Part shown: positions 25,941 to 34,680 of the stretch, one piece after another
Layout: each line of letters starts with the position of its first letter
Numbering within the stretch: the first letter of the stretch is position 1
NCBI RefSeq assembly: GCF_900099685.1
Contig: NZ_FNDW01000001.1
Span: 558,001-622,000 of the forward strand
Direction of reading: 5' to 3'
Length of the DNA stretch: 64,000 nucleotides
From: Chryseobacterium taeanense
GTDB taxonomy: Bacteria; Bacteroidota; Bacteroidia; Flavobacteriales; Weeksellaceae
The notes under the pieces: model-generated
What the model saw: only the letters and a program-made list of their open reading frames with translations
What the model was told of the DNA's origin: nothing
The model's database searches: none
Position numbers and translations under genes: made by a program

Positions 25941-26499
25941 TCGGATTCCAGTATTCTTCCGGTTCGTTATTGATTTTTGAAATATATCTCGCCAATACAA
26001 ACAGGTAATCTGAAAGGCGGTTTAAATATTTTATTAATTCAGGGCGTACTTCTTCAGATTCATTTAAAAATACCAGAGAACGTTCTGCACGGCGGCAGAT
26101 GGTTCGTGCTGCATGTAAAAAAGTGGCTGCTTTTCCGCCTCCGGGAAGGATGAAATATTGCAGTGGTTCCAGTTTTTCATCAAAAGCATCCATCCATTTT
26201 TCTAGTTCTTCAATTTCAATATCCGAAATAAGAAGTGTCAGACGCGATTTTCCGTTTGCCAGCATCAGTTTATCAACAGGAGTTGCAGCCTCAGAACCCA
26301 CGGTAAATAAATCAAACTGTATTTTTTTGAGTTGTTTTAAGACTTCTTCATCTTCGATATGGCTTTTCGCAATTCCGATGAAAGAATTCAATTCATCTAT
26401 ATTTCCGTAGCTGTCGACTCTGGCGCTCGCTTTTGAAACTCTCGTTCCACCATATAAAGCGGTCTGACCTTTATCGCCGGTTTTTGTGTAAATTTTCAT
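25930..26499 (-). CDS. Cob(I)yrinic acid a,c-diamide adenosyltransferase (PduO type)
   Basis: A 189-residue ATP:corrinoid adenosyltransferase. The N-terminal MKIYTKTGDKGQTALYGG is the ATP-binding motif, and the conserved helix RTICRRAERSLVFL carries the Arg/Glu site. It forms adenosylcobalamin from reduced corrinoid. It is coupled to thiN by an 11-bp overlap. No cobalamin riboswitch is visible in the 65 bp upstream. Confidence 0.94.
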   Translation of the reverse strand: MKIYTKTGDKGQTALYGGTRVSKASARVDSYGNIDELNSFIGIAKSHIEDEEVLKQLKKIQFDLFTVGSEAATPVDKLMLANGKSRLTLLISDIEIEELEKWMDAFDEKLEPLQYFILPGGGKAATFLHAARTICRRAERSLVFLNESEEVRPELIKYLNRLSDYLFVLARYISKINNEPEEYWNPNER

Positions 26500-26564
26500 A
26501 GGACTAAATTACTTTTTTATCTTAAAGGCTACAAGCTTTGGATCGCTTTCCTTATCATTCATTT

Positions 26565-28424
26565 TCATTTAAGAACTTCAACTTCAATAGCGCTGTCGTC
26601 AAAAATCTTGATAAACGCTTTAGTGTAATCCTTCTTCGTTGCAAAGTTCGGATTGTCTAAAAATTTCTGTGGATTGACGGCAAACAGCGGAAACCATGTC
26701 GATGAAATCTGGATTTGGATTTTATGTCCTTTTTTAAAGGTATGAACCACATCCTGCAGCCTGAAATTCACTGCTGTTTTCTGATTCGGAATCAGTGCTT
26801 CAGCTTTTTCCCTGGAATTTCTGAACCTTGCAGGCATAATCTCGCTTCTTACCATTTGATGATAATTTCCATAAATCACACCGTCTTTCTTTTCAGCAGG
26901 TTTATAATCTTCAGGATAAATATCAATTAATTTTACCGCAAAATCTGCATCGGTGGAAGTGGAAGCGATATTTAATTTAGCCATAATTTCGCCCGCGAAA
27001 GTAATATCATCTGCTAAAACATCCGTTGTGAAGGTCAGTACATCGGGTCTTCCTTCTGCAAATCTCTGGTCTTCCGACATATAATTTCTTGGAGTGAAGC
27101 CGTTAAAATCCTTCAGGTTGTCGGAACTTAAAACCGGATTGTCCGGATCGCTGTAGTATTCTGAAAAACCTGTTCCTGCTGCTTTTTTCAATGTTCCATC
27201 GGATAAATAAAAGTTTACTTTTTCAGCTTCTTTTGGCGGATAATTAGCGAATTCTCTCCATTGTTTTGCACCGGTGTCAAACATCAGCGCTTCCGGTAAT
27301 CCTGCATCCTGTTTTGTATTTCCTTTTAAATAATGATTAAAGAATTTCGTCTCAATATTTTTCTGATAATACGTCGCAATGCTGTCTCCGAAATAGATAT
27401 CATTGTGGAAATGTTTTCCCTGCTCATAGGCCCAGGCTCCATGCGAGAAAGGTCCCATAACGATGGTGTTTTTAGCTTTAGGGCTTGTTTTTTCGATGGT
27501 TTTATAAATATTCAGCGGTCCGGAAAGATCTTCTGCATCAAACCAGCCTCCGACAGTCATAACCGCATGATTTACATTTTTAAGATGAGGTAAAAGACTT
27601 CTTTTCTGCCAGAATTCATCGTAATTGGGATGGTTCATAATTTCCGTCATAAAGAAATTATCCTTGTAATATTTTTCATATCCGTCTTTCAAAGTTCCCA
27701 TATCCCGGTAGAATTTAAGACCGTCTTCAGAAGTGGGTTTAATCATGGTATCTGTGTACCATGCTTTATTTTCCGGTTTTGTTTTCTGAACTCCAAAGAC
27801 AGGAAAGGTTCTAAAATAGGCTAACATTACTTTTCCATTGTGAAGAAAATCATCATTCCAGAAATCTGAGATCGGAGCTTGTGGTGAAGAAGCAACCAAT
27901 GCCGGATGCTGTGCCAGAACCCCGACTGCGGTATAGAATCCGGGATAAGAGGTGCCGTATTGACCAACCTTCCCATTGTTTCCTTTAATATTTTTCAGAA
28001 GATATTCGATCGTATCGTAAGTGTCCGTACTTTCATCGACATCTTTTTTGGTTTTTCGGTCAACCTGTGGAGTCATATTGGTAAAAGTTCCTTCACTCAT
28101 GTATCTTCCACGTACATCTTGAAGTACAAAAATATATTTGTCCTTCATTAAATATTGATTGGGACCAAGCTTCGTTCTGTAATCATTTTCACCGTACGGC
28201 GCAATGCTGTAGCAGGTTCTCTGCATCAGAAACGGATATTTGTTTTTACTGGAAATATCTTTAGGAATGTAAACCGCTGTGAAAAGCTTCACCCCGTCAC
28301 GCATCGGAATATACATTTCTTTTTTTGTGAAATTATCTTTTACAAAAGTATCTTCCTGAGCTGTATTTTGTGCGTTTCCAAAAACGAAACATAAAATGAA
28401 TAAAATTGAAAAATGAACCTTCAT
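26565..28424 (-). CDS. CocE/NonD family exported hydrolase
   Basis: A 619-residue protein with a signal peptide (ending FVFGNAQ) and an X-Pro dipeptidyl-peptidase S15-type alpha/beta hydrolase domain. The nucleophile Ser is in GQYGTSYPGFY near residue 155. A cap domain follows, and the C-terminal jelly-roll X-Pro-DAP domain starts near residue 400 (DVLADDITFAGEIMAKLNIAS). It is probably periplasmic and may act on acylated amino acids, esters or peptides. It stands alone on the minus strand, with a non-coding repeat region upstream. Confidence 0.9.
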   Translation of the reverse strand: MKVHFSILFILCFVFGNAQNTAQEDTFVKDNFTKKEMYIPMRDGVKLFTAVYIPKDISSKNKYPFLMQRTCYSIAPYGENDYRTKLGPNQYLMKDKYIFVLQDVRGRYMSEGTFTNMTPQVDRKTKKDVDESTDTYDTIEYLLKNIKGNNGKVGQYGTSYPGFYTAVGVLAQHPALVASSPQAPISDFWNDDFLHNGKVMLAYFRTFPVFGVQKTKPENKAWYTDTMIKPTSEDGLKFYRDMGTLKDGYEKYYKDNFFMTEIMNHPNYDEFWQKRSLLPHLKNVNHAVMTVGGWFDAEDLSGPLNIYKTIEKTSPKAKNTIVMGPFSHGAWAYEQGKHFHNDIYFGDSIATYYQKNIETKFFNHYLKGNTKQDAGLPEALMFDTGAKQWREFANYPPKEAEKVNFYLSDGTLKKAAGTGFSEYYSDPDNPVLSSDNLKDFNGFTPRNYMSEDQRFAEGRPDVLTFTTDVLADDITFAGEIMAKLNIASTSTDADFAVKLIDIYPEDYKPAEKKDGVIYGNYHQMVRSEIMPARFRNSREKAEALIPNQKTAVNFRLQDVVHTFKKGHKIQIQISSTWFPLFAVNPQKFLDNPNFATKKDYTKAFIKIFDDSAIEVEVLK

Positions 28425-28569
28425 ATATAAAATTTGGGGCTAATTTAATGATAAATGATTTTATATACTGTTGGCCGGCACAAGATTTCTGAAAGAATTG
28501 GCATCCGTGACCTGTACTAAAAGCAAAAATTCCGGTAGGCCTTCCTTTTATTTTAATAACCGCTCTAAC

Positions 28570-28737
28570 CTGTCAGAAGTGACGTACAGGCATTCCGAAC
28601 AGGCGTTCAAGCATTCCGGTGAAGCGTTCAGGCATTTCGAATAGACGATCAACCAGTCCGAAGAACCGTTCAACCGATCCGAAGAAGCGATCAACCAGTC
28701 CGAAGAGCCATTCAACCAGTCCGAAGAAGCGATCAAG
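28570..28737. repeat. 21-bp minisatellite, eight units
   Basis: Eight contiguous 21-bp units start at 28570, 28591, 28612, 28633, 28654, 28675, 28696 and 28717. Later units share CAGTCCGAAGA at the start and ...GATCAAC or ...TTCAAC at the end, and the first units have drifted. Because 21 is divisible by three, both strands stay open across the array (7-residue repeats), but no start, RBS or neighbouring domain supports translation. GC content is above the local average. Function is unknown. Confidence 0.88.
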
Positions 28738-28812
28738 TACAATTTATTACATTTCAGTACTTTACAGCTTTGTCGAAAATAGGGTTGATGACAGATTTGT
28801 TTACTTACAAAC

Positions 28813-28841
28813 CAAAAAAAAGCATCCCTGGAAGAGGATGC
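28813..28841 (-). terminator. Terminator of the outer-membrane receptor-like gene
   Basis: On the minus strand GCATCC and GGATGC form a 6-bp stem with an 8-nt loop, followed by nine T. It lies 21 bp beyond the stop codon at 28863. Confidence 0.8.
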
Positions 28842-28862
28842 CCTGTGTAAAATAATTTTAAT

Positions 28863-31634
28863 CTATTGGGTTTTTGTCTTTTTTCCTGCGAATTTATTAA
28901 GTTTCATTGTTAACGAGAACATGACATAACGTTTGAGGATCAGGTCGTCACGGTCTTCAAAATAGGTGCTTGAGATCACTCTTCTTACACTCTGGTTTTG
29001 ATTCAGCACATCATAAACTTTTACTTTAGCAGTTAGTTGCTTGTTGAAGAATGAATAGCCGACGCTCGTATTCCAGAAATAAAAATCTCTTTTAAAACCG
29101 GGAGCAATATTGGTGCTGGTATTGTATTCCATATCGTTTCCTAAGATCAGTCTGCTTTTGAAAATATAATTGGTAAGTTCCAGCTTCAGGGTCTGGTTGC
29201 TGGTATTCACATCGTCGATGATGTAGTTTTTATATTTTGATAAATTATATCCAATTGTATAAGAAGGTTTTACGGTAAGTTTTTCTTTGATTTCGTACGT
29301 TAAATTTATTCCGGGATTGATATTGTATGACTGGCTTATAAATTCCTGGCCGTTTATGAAACCTTTATTGAATGCATAATTGGTATTGAGTCTTGGGTTG
29401 ATTGTCAGTTTATTTTCTTTCCATTTGAATGTTTTGCTGAAACCTCCTCCCAAGTTGAAATTTTTGTTACCGCTGATATTGGCATAGGTGATCAGCTGCC
29501 TTCCACTTTCATCGAATGAAGAGTAATTGATGATATCATTGTTCTTATAAGTAAATCCAATATTCAGGTAATAGCTGATAGTTTTTACCATATTGAAATT
29601 GTTGAAATAAAGATACGTAGAATTGCTCCATGTGTTTTTCAGATCCGGATTTCCCTGAAAAGCCACCAAAGGATTTGAAATATCCCGGTAAGGAGTAAGT
29701 TGTTCTGCAGTCGGGATGGTAAAGTCTGAATAATGATAAAGATTTAATCTTTTATTCTGGGAAAACTGATAGTTTAACCCCACATTATAGCCTGGGAGAA
29801 TGAAGTCTTTTTGCAAGTCGTAATTCTGACCGGTATAGCTTGAATTTACGTTCATATTCGAAATGTCAGCATTCAAAGCTCCCCAAGCACTTATTTTATT
29901 TTTGTTGAGTTCAAATGATAATTCGGGAGTAAACTCATCGATCTTCTGATTCATCCTGTTTGATAAAATATCATTGTAGCTGGAATAATCCTGTGTTGTT
30001 GCATTGAAATCATTTACATCACGTAGATTTCTCATATTGGATGAATTATAGCGTATGCCTATACCAATATTCAACGAGTCCGAAAGAGGCTCTGAATATC
30101 CCAAACTGAAACGATAGTTGTTGTTGAGATTTTTCCTTACTGAATACTGGTTTCTGTTATCAAAAGATTGAGGCTGTGTATAGAAAATGTTTTCAGATCT
30201 GTTCAGTTTGTTTTCCTTGTTTTCTGAGATGCTGCTGCTCATATTGGCATGCATTTCCCGACCTTTTTTCCGGAACTTCTTTGAGAAATAAATATTAGGG
30301 CTAAAGGAGTTGTTCTCAGAGTCTGTTTTGGTGTAATTATCACTTGTGTTCAGCAGATTGTTGTCTTTAAACGTACGGGAATTCGAAGCGCTGAAATTAT
30401 GTGTCTCATTTCTTGAGAATGAAGGAGAAAAGTAAATACTCGTGAGAGAATCCAGTCGTATTCTGGCTGAAAGATCAAAATTATACTGTTTCGATTCATT
30501 TTCACCATTATTTTCGGAATCTGTTTTTAGAGTGTAATCAGGAAGTAAGGTAGTTCTTGATACTTTGGACCTTGTCTCAAGATTATTGTCGATATGAATT
30601 AAGCTCAGGTTGTCCAGATCGGTATCTTTCCCGAATTTATCACTGTAGTTCAACCCGATAGTTGTAGACTTCTGAATACCTTTGGTGTTGGCCCCTGCCG
30701 AAGAATAATAGGTAACCCCTCCTGAAGTGAATACGGAACCGCCCTGCATCAGCCATGAATTTCTTCCGCGCCCCATACTGTCGAAAACCTCATCGCTGGA
30801 AAAGCCCTGTGAATTGATGTTATTTGATGCGGCCAGAAGGCTTATTTTCGTATCGTTTTTAAAATAACTCAGCAATCCGCTGCCCTCATACCTCTTATCA
30901 GAGCCATAGCCCAGCGTAAGTCTTGAAATGAGTCCTTTATTTTTCTTTTCATCAATATTGAAATTGATGGTGGCATTATTGGATTTTGAAGCTTTACCAC
31001 TCAGTTCCTCTTCTTTTGTTTTGGTAGTGGTAAACTGAATATTTTTGATAATATCCGCAGGTAAATTTTGCAGCGCTATTCTTCCGTTTTTGTCAAAAAA
31101 AGGCTTCCCGTTGATGGTAATTTGGTCAACCTCTTTACCATTGATCGTAATTTTTCCATCGTTATCGATCTGAACACCGGGAATCTGCTTAAGAAGTTCT
31201 TCAATTTTACTGTCAGGACGAACCTTTATGGACGAAGCATTAAATTCAATCGTATCCTTTTTAATCTTTACAGGTGATACCGTAAGCTTGACTTCCTCAA
31301 TATTGGTTACCGAATTTTTCTCCAGTTCAATATCTCCCAATGAAAAAGATTTGTCGATCGTTTCAAAACGTTTAGAAAAAGAAATCATTTTATCAGCATC
31401 TATCTTCAAAATGCTGGGCTCACTCAATTCATCTGCTTTCAGAGCAAACTTACCTTCGCGGTTGGTCGCTGTATAGTTGATGATAGAGGAGTCTTTTTCC
31501 TTAAGAAGATAAACCGTTGCGTTTTCGATCGGTTTTTTTTCGAAGTTGAGAATCTTTCCGTCGATATTTAATTTCTGTGCATTAAGAATCAAAACGTTGA
31601 ATGTCAGGATAAGCAGAATTGCTAATTTCTTCAT
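28863..31634 (-). CDS. Large outer-membrane beta-barrel protein, TonB-receptor-like
   Basis: A 923-residue protein with a signal peptide (ending VLILNAQ) and an N-terminal carboxypeptidase-regulatory-like domain (residues 22-105, DGKILNFEKKPIENATVYL). A plug-like domain follows (about 130-215, IEELLKQIPGVQIDNDGKI and QITINGKPFFDKNG), then a long barrel of the outer-membrane beta-barrel family 3 type. I see no SusD partner and no clear TonB box, so transport is uncertain. These proteins are common in flavobacteria and may import peptides or siderophores. It is a single-gene unit with its own terminator. Confidence 0.88.
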   Translation of the reverse strand: MKKLAILLILTFNVLILNAQKLNIDGKILNFEKKPIENATVYLLKEKDSSIINYTATNREGKFALKADELSEPSILKIDADKMISFSKRFETIDKSFSLGDIELEKNSVTNIEEVKLTVSPVKIKKDTIEFNASSIKVRPDSKIEELLKQIPGVQIDNDGKITINGKEVDQITINGKPFFDKNGRIALQNLPADIIKNIQFTTTKTKEEELSGKASKSNNATINFNIDEKKNKGLISRLTLGYGSDKRYEGSGLLSYFKNDTKISLLAASNNINSQGFSSDEVFDSMGRGRNSWLMQGGSVFTSGGVTYYSSAGANTKGIQKSTTIGLNYSDKFGKDTDLDNLSLIHIDNNLETRSKVSRTTLLPDYTLKTDSENNGENESKQYNFDLSARIRLDSLTSIYFSPSFSRNETHNFSASNSRTFKDNNLLNTSDNYTKTDSENNSFSPNIYFSKKFRKKGREMHANMSSSISENKENKLNRSENIFYTQPQSFDNRNQYSVRKNLNNNYRFSLGYSEPLSDSLNIGIGIRYNSSNMRNLRDVNDFNATTQDYSSYNDILSNRMNQKIDEFTPELSFELNKNKISAWGALNADISNMNVNSSYTGQNYDLQKDFILPGYNVGLNYQFSQNKRLNLYHYSDFTIPTAEQLTPYRDISNPLVAFQGNPDLKNTWSNSTYLYFNNFNMVKTISYYLNIGFTYKNNDIINYSSFDESGRQLITYANISGNKNFNLGGGFSKTFKWKENKLTINPRLNTNYAFNKGFINGQEFISQSYNINPGINLTYEIKEKLTVKPSYTIGYNLSKYKNYIIDDVNTSNQTLKLELTNYIFKSRLILGNDMEYNTSTNIAPGFKRDFYFWNTSVGYSFFNKQLTAKVKVYDVLNQNQSVRRVISSTYFEDRDDLILKRYVMFSLTMKLNKFAGKKTKTQ

Positions 31635-31750
31635 GTAATATAGATTATTAGAGCCGTAAAAGTATAAAAAATCTTATTTAATTCACAATTAACAGAGTTA
31701 AAGACCGTTAATCTTTTCCATGAAATTATCGTGAATTGTTAATTTCCCAT

Positions 31751-31786
31751 AAAAAATAAAACATCCTCTAACAAAGGATGTTTTTT
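31751..31786 (-). terminator. Terminator of the BON/SH3 operon
   Basis: AAAACATCCT and AGGATGTTTT pair around a 7-nt loop. The minus-strand side continues in a T-rich run, so it ends the transcript from 32728. Confidence 0.8.
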
Positions 31787-31807
31787 AATTTTATATGATT
31801 AAAGATA

Positions 31808-32227
31808 CTAAGCTCTCAAATATCTCGAGTAAGCATATCCTTCCTGTCCGTCTGAAGTTTTTACTTTCCACCAGTCGTCTGAAGTCTGCTCTATCAATGT
31901 TATGGAAGATCCTTTGGTTGCTTTACCGATAACCGCAGCGTCTGTGGAAGGCTCCTGTCTGATGTTCAGATTAGAGTTATCCGTAGCTACAGTAAGCGCC
32001 GTGCCTGATGCCAAACCGGAAACCTGCACGTCAATATTAATATCTGAAGCAGAATAGGTAGAATCAATCGTCCCTAAAGCATTCCAAACGGCATCTTTTG
32101 CAGCGGTATTGGAAGCACTTCCCGAAACGTAAAGAATTCCATCCTGTTCCTGAACTTTAAGATCAGAGATTCCTGCAGACTGAGCCGCAGAAACTACTCC
32201 TGAATATTTATCTTGTAATGTACTCAT
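31808..32227 (-). CDS. BON-like + SH3b domain protein
   Basis: A 139-residue protein with an N-terminal BON-like segment (about residues 5-68, KVQEQDGILYVSGSASNTAAKDAV) and a C-terminal bacterial SH3 domain (about 75-139, LNIRQEPSTDAAVIGKATKGSS, ending DGQEGYAYSRYLRA). There is no signal peptide. This is the LysM/BON-like architecture also seen in stress-response proteins. It lies 6 bp after the BON lipoprotein gene, so they are one operon. It may act at the cell wall or periplasm, or in the cytosol. The role is unknown. Confidence 0.8.
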   Translation of the reverse strand: MSTLQDKYSGVVSAAQSAGISDLKVQEQDGILYVSGSASNTAAKDAVWNALGTIDSTYSASDINIDVQVSGLASGTALTVATDNSNLNIRQEPSTDAAVIGKATKGSSITLIEQTSDDWWKVKTSDGQEGYAYSRYLRA

Positions 32228-32233
32228 GATTTC

Positions 32234-32728
32234 TTATTTTACGGTATAGTTATAGTTTACTTTTCCTACTTTTAAGGCATCTACGGATTCTTTAACCTTT
32301 CTTGCATCTGAAGAAGAAATATTTCCGGTAAGGGTCAGTTCTCCATTGATTACTTCAACATTTACTCCCGGAATATCCTTTACCGCATCTTTTACTTTCT
32401 GCTGTACAGCAGGATCTACGGCCGATTGTGTTTCTACCGGAGTTGTAGCAGTTGGGGTAGCAGGAGCTACAGTAGCCATATCGTGAACATCTTTAATTCC
32501 ATTAATAGCTTTAAGCTGATTAATCATGGCATCTTTTGCCTCTTGGGATTCAAAAGTACCGCTCAGGTGCGCAACACCGTCTTTTACTTCCACGGAAGCC
32601 CCGGGATTAGAAGTTACCACCGTAGTAGCCTGAGTTTGAAGATCAGCGTCAGAAACTTTCTTTTTACATGAAACCGATCCGAAAGACACGGCTACAGCCA
32701 GTGCAGCCATTGCGATAGTTTTTTTCAT
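32234..32728 (-). CDS. BON-domain lipoprotein
   Basis: A 164-residue lipoprotein (signal ending FGSVSCKKK) with two BON domains: residues about 27-85 (ASVEVKDGVAHLSGTFESQEAKDAM) and about 110-164 (VNVEVINGELTLTGNISSSDARKV), joined by a Thr/Pro-rich linker. BON domains bind phospholipid surfaces, as in OsmY and other osmotic or envelope stress proteins. It is the first gene of a two-gene operon with the BON/SH3 protein. Likely anchored in the outer or inner membrane facing the periplasm. Confidence 0.87.
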   Translation of the reverse strand: MKKTIAMAALAVAVSFGSVSCKKKVSDADLQTQATTVVTSNPGASVEVKDGVAHLSGTFESQEAKDAMINQLKAINGIKDVHDMATVAPATPTATTPVETQSAVDPAVQQKVKDAVKDIPGVNVEVINGELTLTGNISSSDARKVKESVDALKVGKVNYNYTVK

Positions 32729-32899
32729 AGTAGTATATTTTGATTTGTTAGTATGCTTAAATCTAGCAGTAAAATTTATACCAAAACATAAAAACTACAT
32801 CAGTTTTATTAAAATATTCTAGATGTCATACAATTATGGTGGAAATAAAAATTAGTTTTAACAGAATTATTATATAAAATCGATCTGAATGAGATAGGC

Positions 32900-32929
32900 T
32901 TGGCAGCAATTGTAAAAATATTATATTTG
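32900..32929 (+). promoter_or_regulatory. Promoter of the dicarboxylate symporter
   Basis: TTG at 32900-32902 and TATATTTG at 32922-32929, 19 bp apart, fit the Bacteroidota consensus. The ATG at 32949 follows 19 bp later. Confidence 0.68.
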
Positions 32930-32948
32930 CCAAACTTGAATTATAGAT

Positions 32949-34199
32949 ATGAAAGGACAGAATAAATTATTTATAGCTATTGTCATTGCACTTATCCTGG
33001 GTGTAGCAATCGGCGGATTTGTACATATACAGTATCCTGAAAGTGCAGAACCTTTTTCTAAAAATATAAAGCTTTTAGGAACTGTTTTTATCCGGCTCGT
33101 ACAGATGATTATTGCTCCTCTGGTATTTACCACTCTGGTGGTGGGAATTGCCAAGATGAGCGATATCAAAATGATCGGAAGGGTAGGGACTAAAGCCATG
33201 CTGTGGTTTATTTCTGCATCTCTGGTATCTCTTTTCATAGGGCTTATGCTGGTCAACTGGCTGGAGCCTGGTCACGTTACAAAACTTCCGATTCAGGACG
33301 CTGCTTCAGCAGAAGAGCTATTGAAAAGCAGCAAAGGTTTTTCAATGGAAGATTTTGTAAAACATGTTATTCCCAAAAGTGTGTTTGAAGCTTTTGCCAC
33401 CAATGAAGTTTTGCAGATCGTTGTTTTCTCGATCATGTTTGGGGTTGCTTTGGCTAATTTGGGCGACGAATATGCGCAGCCTGTAGTAAAATTGTTTGAT
33501 ATTGTAGCACACGGAATTCTTAAAATGGTAGGATATATCATGTGGTTTGCGCCGCTCGGGGTGTTGGGCGCTATTGCTGCAGTGGTAGCAACCAATGGTT
33601 TTGATATTTTTAAAGTATATGCCATTTATCTCAGGGACTTCTTTTTTGCCTTGGGTATTCTTTGGCTGGTGCTTTTAATCGTAGGGTATTTAATCATCGG
33701 CAACAGGCTTTTTGAGTTGTTGAGAAGAATTAAAGAACCATTACTGATCGCTTTTTCAACAACAAGTTCAGAGGCGGTTTTTCCGAAACTGGTGGAAGAA
33801 TTAGAAAGATTCGGATGTAATAACAGAGTAGTTTCATTCATTTTACCTTTGGGGTATTCTTTTAATCTGGACGGAAGTATGATGTATATGACGTTCGCAT
33901 CTATTTTTATTGCCCAGATCTACGGTATTGAAATGACCCTAGGTCAGCAGATCACGATGCTTTTGGTATTAATGCTCACTTCAAAAGGAATTGCGGGCGT
34001 GCCAAGAGCTTCACTTGTTATCATCGTGGCTACCTGTTCCATGTTCGGAATTCCGCCGGAAGGAATCGCTTTAATCTTACCGATCGACCATTTCTGCGAT
34101 ATGGGAAGAAGTATGACCAACGTTTTGGGAAATGCGCTGGCTACCTCAGCGGTCTCCAAATGGGAAGGTCAGCTTGACAATCATGGAGGAAATCTGTAA
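32949..34199 (+). CDS. Dicarboxylate/amino acid:cation symporter (DAACS)
   Basis: A 416-residue GltP/DctA-type transporter with eight transmembrane helices and two re-entrant loops. The serine-rich hairpin loop is FSTTSSEAVFPKLVEE, the TM7 motif NLDGSMMYMTFASIF matches NMDGT, and the second hairpin contains KGIAGVPRASLV. The substrate-coordinating TM8 is ILPIDHFCDMGRSMTNVLGNALA. It imports glutamate, aspartate or C4-dicarboxylates with Na+ or H+. It is monocistronic, with a good promoter and terminator. Confidence 0.93.
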   Translation: MKGQNKLFIAIVIALILGVAIGGFVHIQYPESAEPFSKNIKLLGTVFIRLVQMIIAPLVFTTLVVGIAKMSDIKMIGRVGTKAMLWFISASLVSLFIGLMLVNWLEPGHVTKLPIQDAASAEELLKSSKGFSMEDFVKHVIPKSVFEAFATNEVLQIVVFSIMFGVALANLGDEYAQPVVKLFDIVAHGILKMVGYIMWFAPLGVLGAIAAVVATNGFDIFKVYAIYLRDFFFALGILWLVLLIVGYLIIGNRLFELLRRIKEPLLIAFSTTSSEAVFPKLVEELERFGCNNRVVSFILPLGYSFNLDGSMMYMTFASIFIAQIYGIEMTLGQQITMLLVLMLTSKGIAGVPRASLVIIVATCSMFGIPPEGIALILPIDHFCDMGRSMTNVLGNALATSAVSKWEGQLDNHGGNL

Positions 34200-34225
34200 A
34201 ATATAAATTTCAGCTTTAGCTGGTG

Positions 34226-34264
34226 AATGGTCAATAGTGAATATTCATTATTGACCATTTTTTT
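34226..34264 (+). terminator. Terminator of the symporter gene
   Basis: AATGGTCAATAGTGAAT and ATTCATTATTGACCATT form a 17-bp stem (one G-U) with a run of seven T. A dispersed hairpin element begins directly after it. Confidence 0.9.
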
Positions 34265-34265
34265 A

Positions 34266-34372
34266 GGAGCTATTTCCTGCTCTCACTACTCGCTTTTTTG
34301 TTTATTCTGCGGCGGCAAAGCCGCCGCAGAATAAACAAAAAAAGCTCAAACATACCGTTCGATCAGGGCTAG
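34266..34372 (+). repeat. Terminator-linked hairpin element, copy A
   Basis: An element beginning GGAGCTATTTCC and ending GGGCTAG. Its centre is a long perfect hairpin: TTTTTTGTTTATTCTGCG-GCGGC, an AAA loop, then the exact complement. The 5' flank AGCTATTTCCTGCT..CACTACTCGC and 3' flank AGCTCAAACATACCG are shared with copy B at 52101-52201, whereas the stem sequence differs. It starts right behind the symporter's T run. I recall similar elements in other flavobacterial genomes. A link to the Rfam 'Flavo-1' motif is possible but untested. Confidence 0.85.
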
Positions 34373-34457
34373 AAAAACACCCGTAAATATTCTCAATCAT
34401 TGAAAGAAATCTTTGCATCTTTGTGTTTTAAACTATTCTCCAGAATAAACTATAAAA

Positions 34458-34661
34458 ATGAATTTACAAAATCATAAAGATTCAATACAAGAAAAAGGCT
34501 TTACCATAATCAACAATATTTTTTCGGATGAAGAAATTGAAAAGATCAGTGAGGTAATTCAAAATATAGATACTTCCAAAGAAACTTTCAGGAAATCGGA
34601 AGACCTTTTTGCCATCCGGCAGTTTTTAAAAGAAATCCCCCAGAAATGCTATTCACGATAA
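34458..34661 (+). pseudogene. Truncated phytanoyl-CoA dioxygenase-like protein
   Basis: A 67-residue ORF beginning MNLQNHKDSIQEKGF and continuing with IINNIFSDEEIEKISEVIQ and SEDLFAIRQFLKEIP, the typical N-terminus of PhyH-type Fe(II)/2-oxoglutarate oxygenases (usually 230-300 residues). It then stops. All catalytic residues (HxD...H, Arg) are missing. It probably is a relic cut by rearrangement, because the following 650 bp consist of repeats and palindromes. A start codon and normal upstream spacing remain, so a short peptide could still be made. Confidence 0.78.
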
Positions 34662-34680
34662 AATACTGACGGTAGCATAG

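Larger units (their letters stand above)
28425..28862. other. Non-coding region upstream of the CocE gene
   Basis: This 438-bp spacer between the CocE start and the receptor-like gene stop contains the 21-bp array (28570-28737) and the terminator of the receptor-like gene (28813-28841). I found no credible small gene. Open frames over the array only reflect its 3-divisible period. Confidence 0.6.

Noticed and set aside
26500..26564. Cobalamin riboswitch near the PduO-type adenosyltransferase
   Set aside because: The upstream region is too short and lacks the B12-box and other conserved elements.
28570..28737. Possible CRISPR array
   Set aside because: Units are contiguous with no spacers and no cas genes are nearby.
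28548..28855. Open frames over the 21-bp array on both strands
   Set aside because: They exist because the period is divisible by three. No RBS, start context or neighbouring domain supports them.
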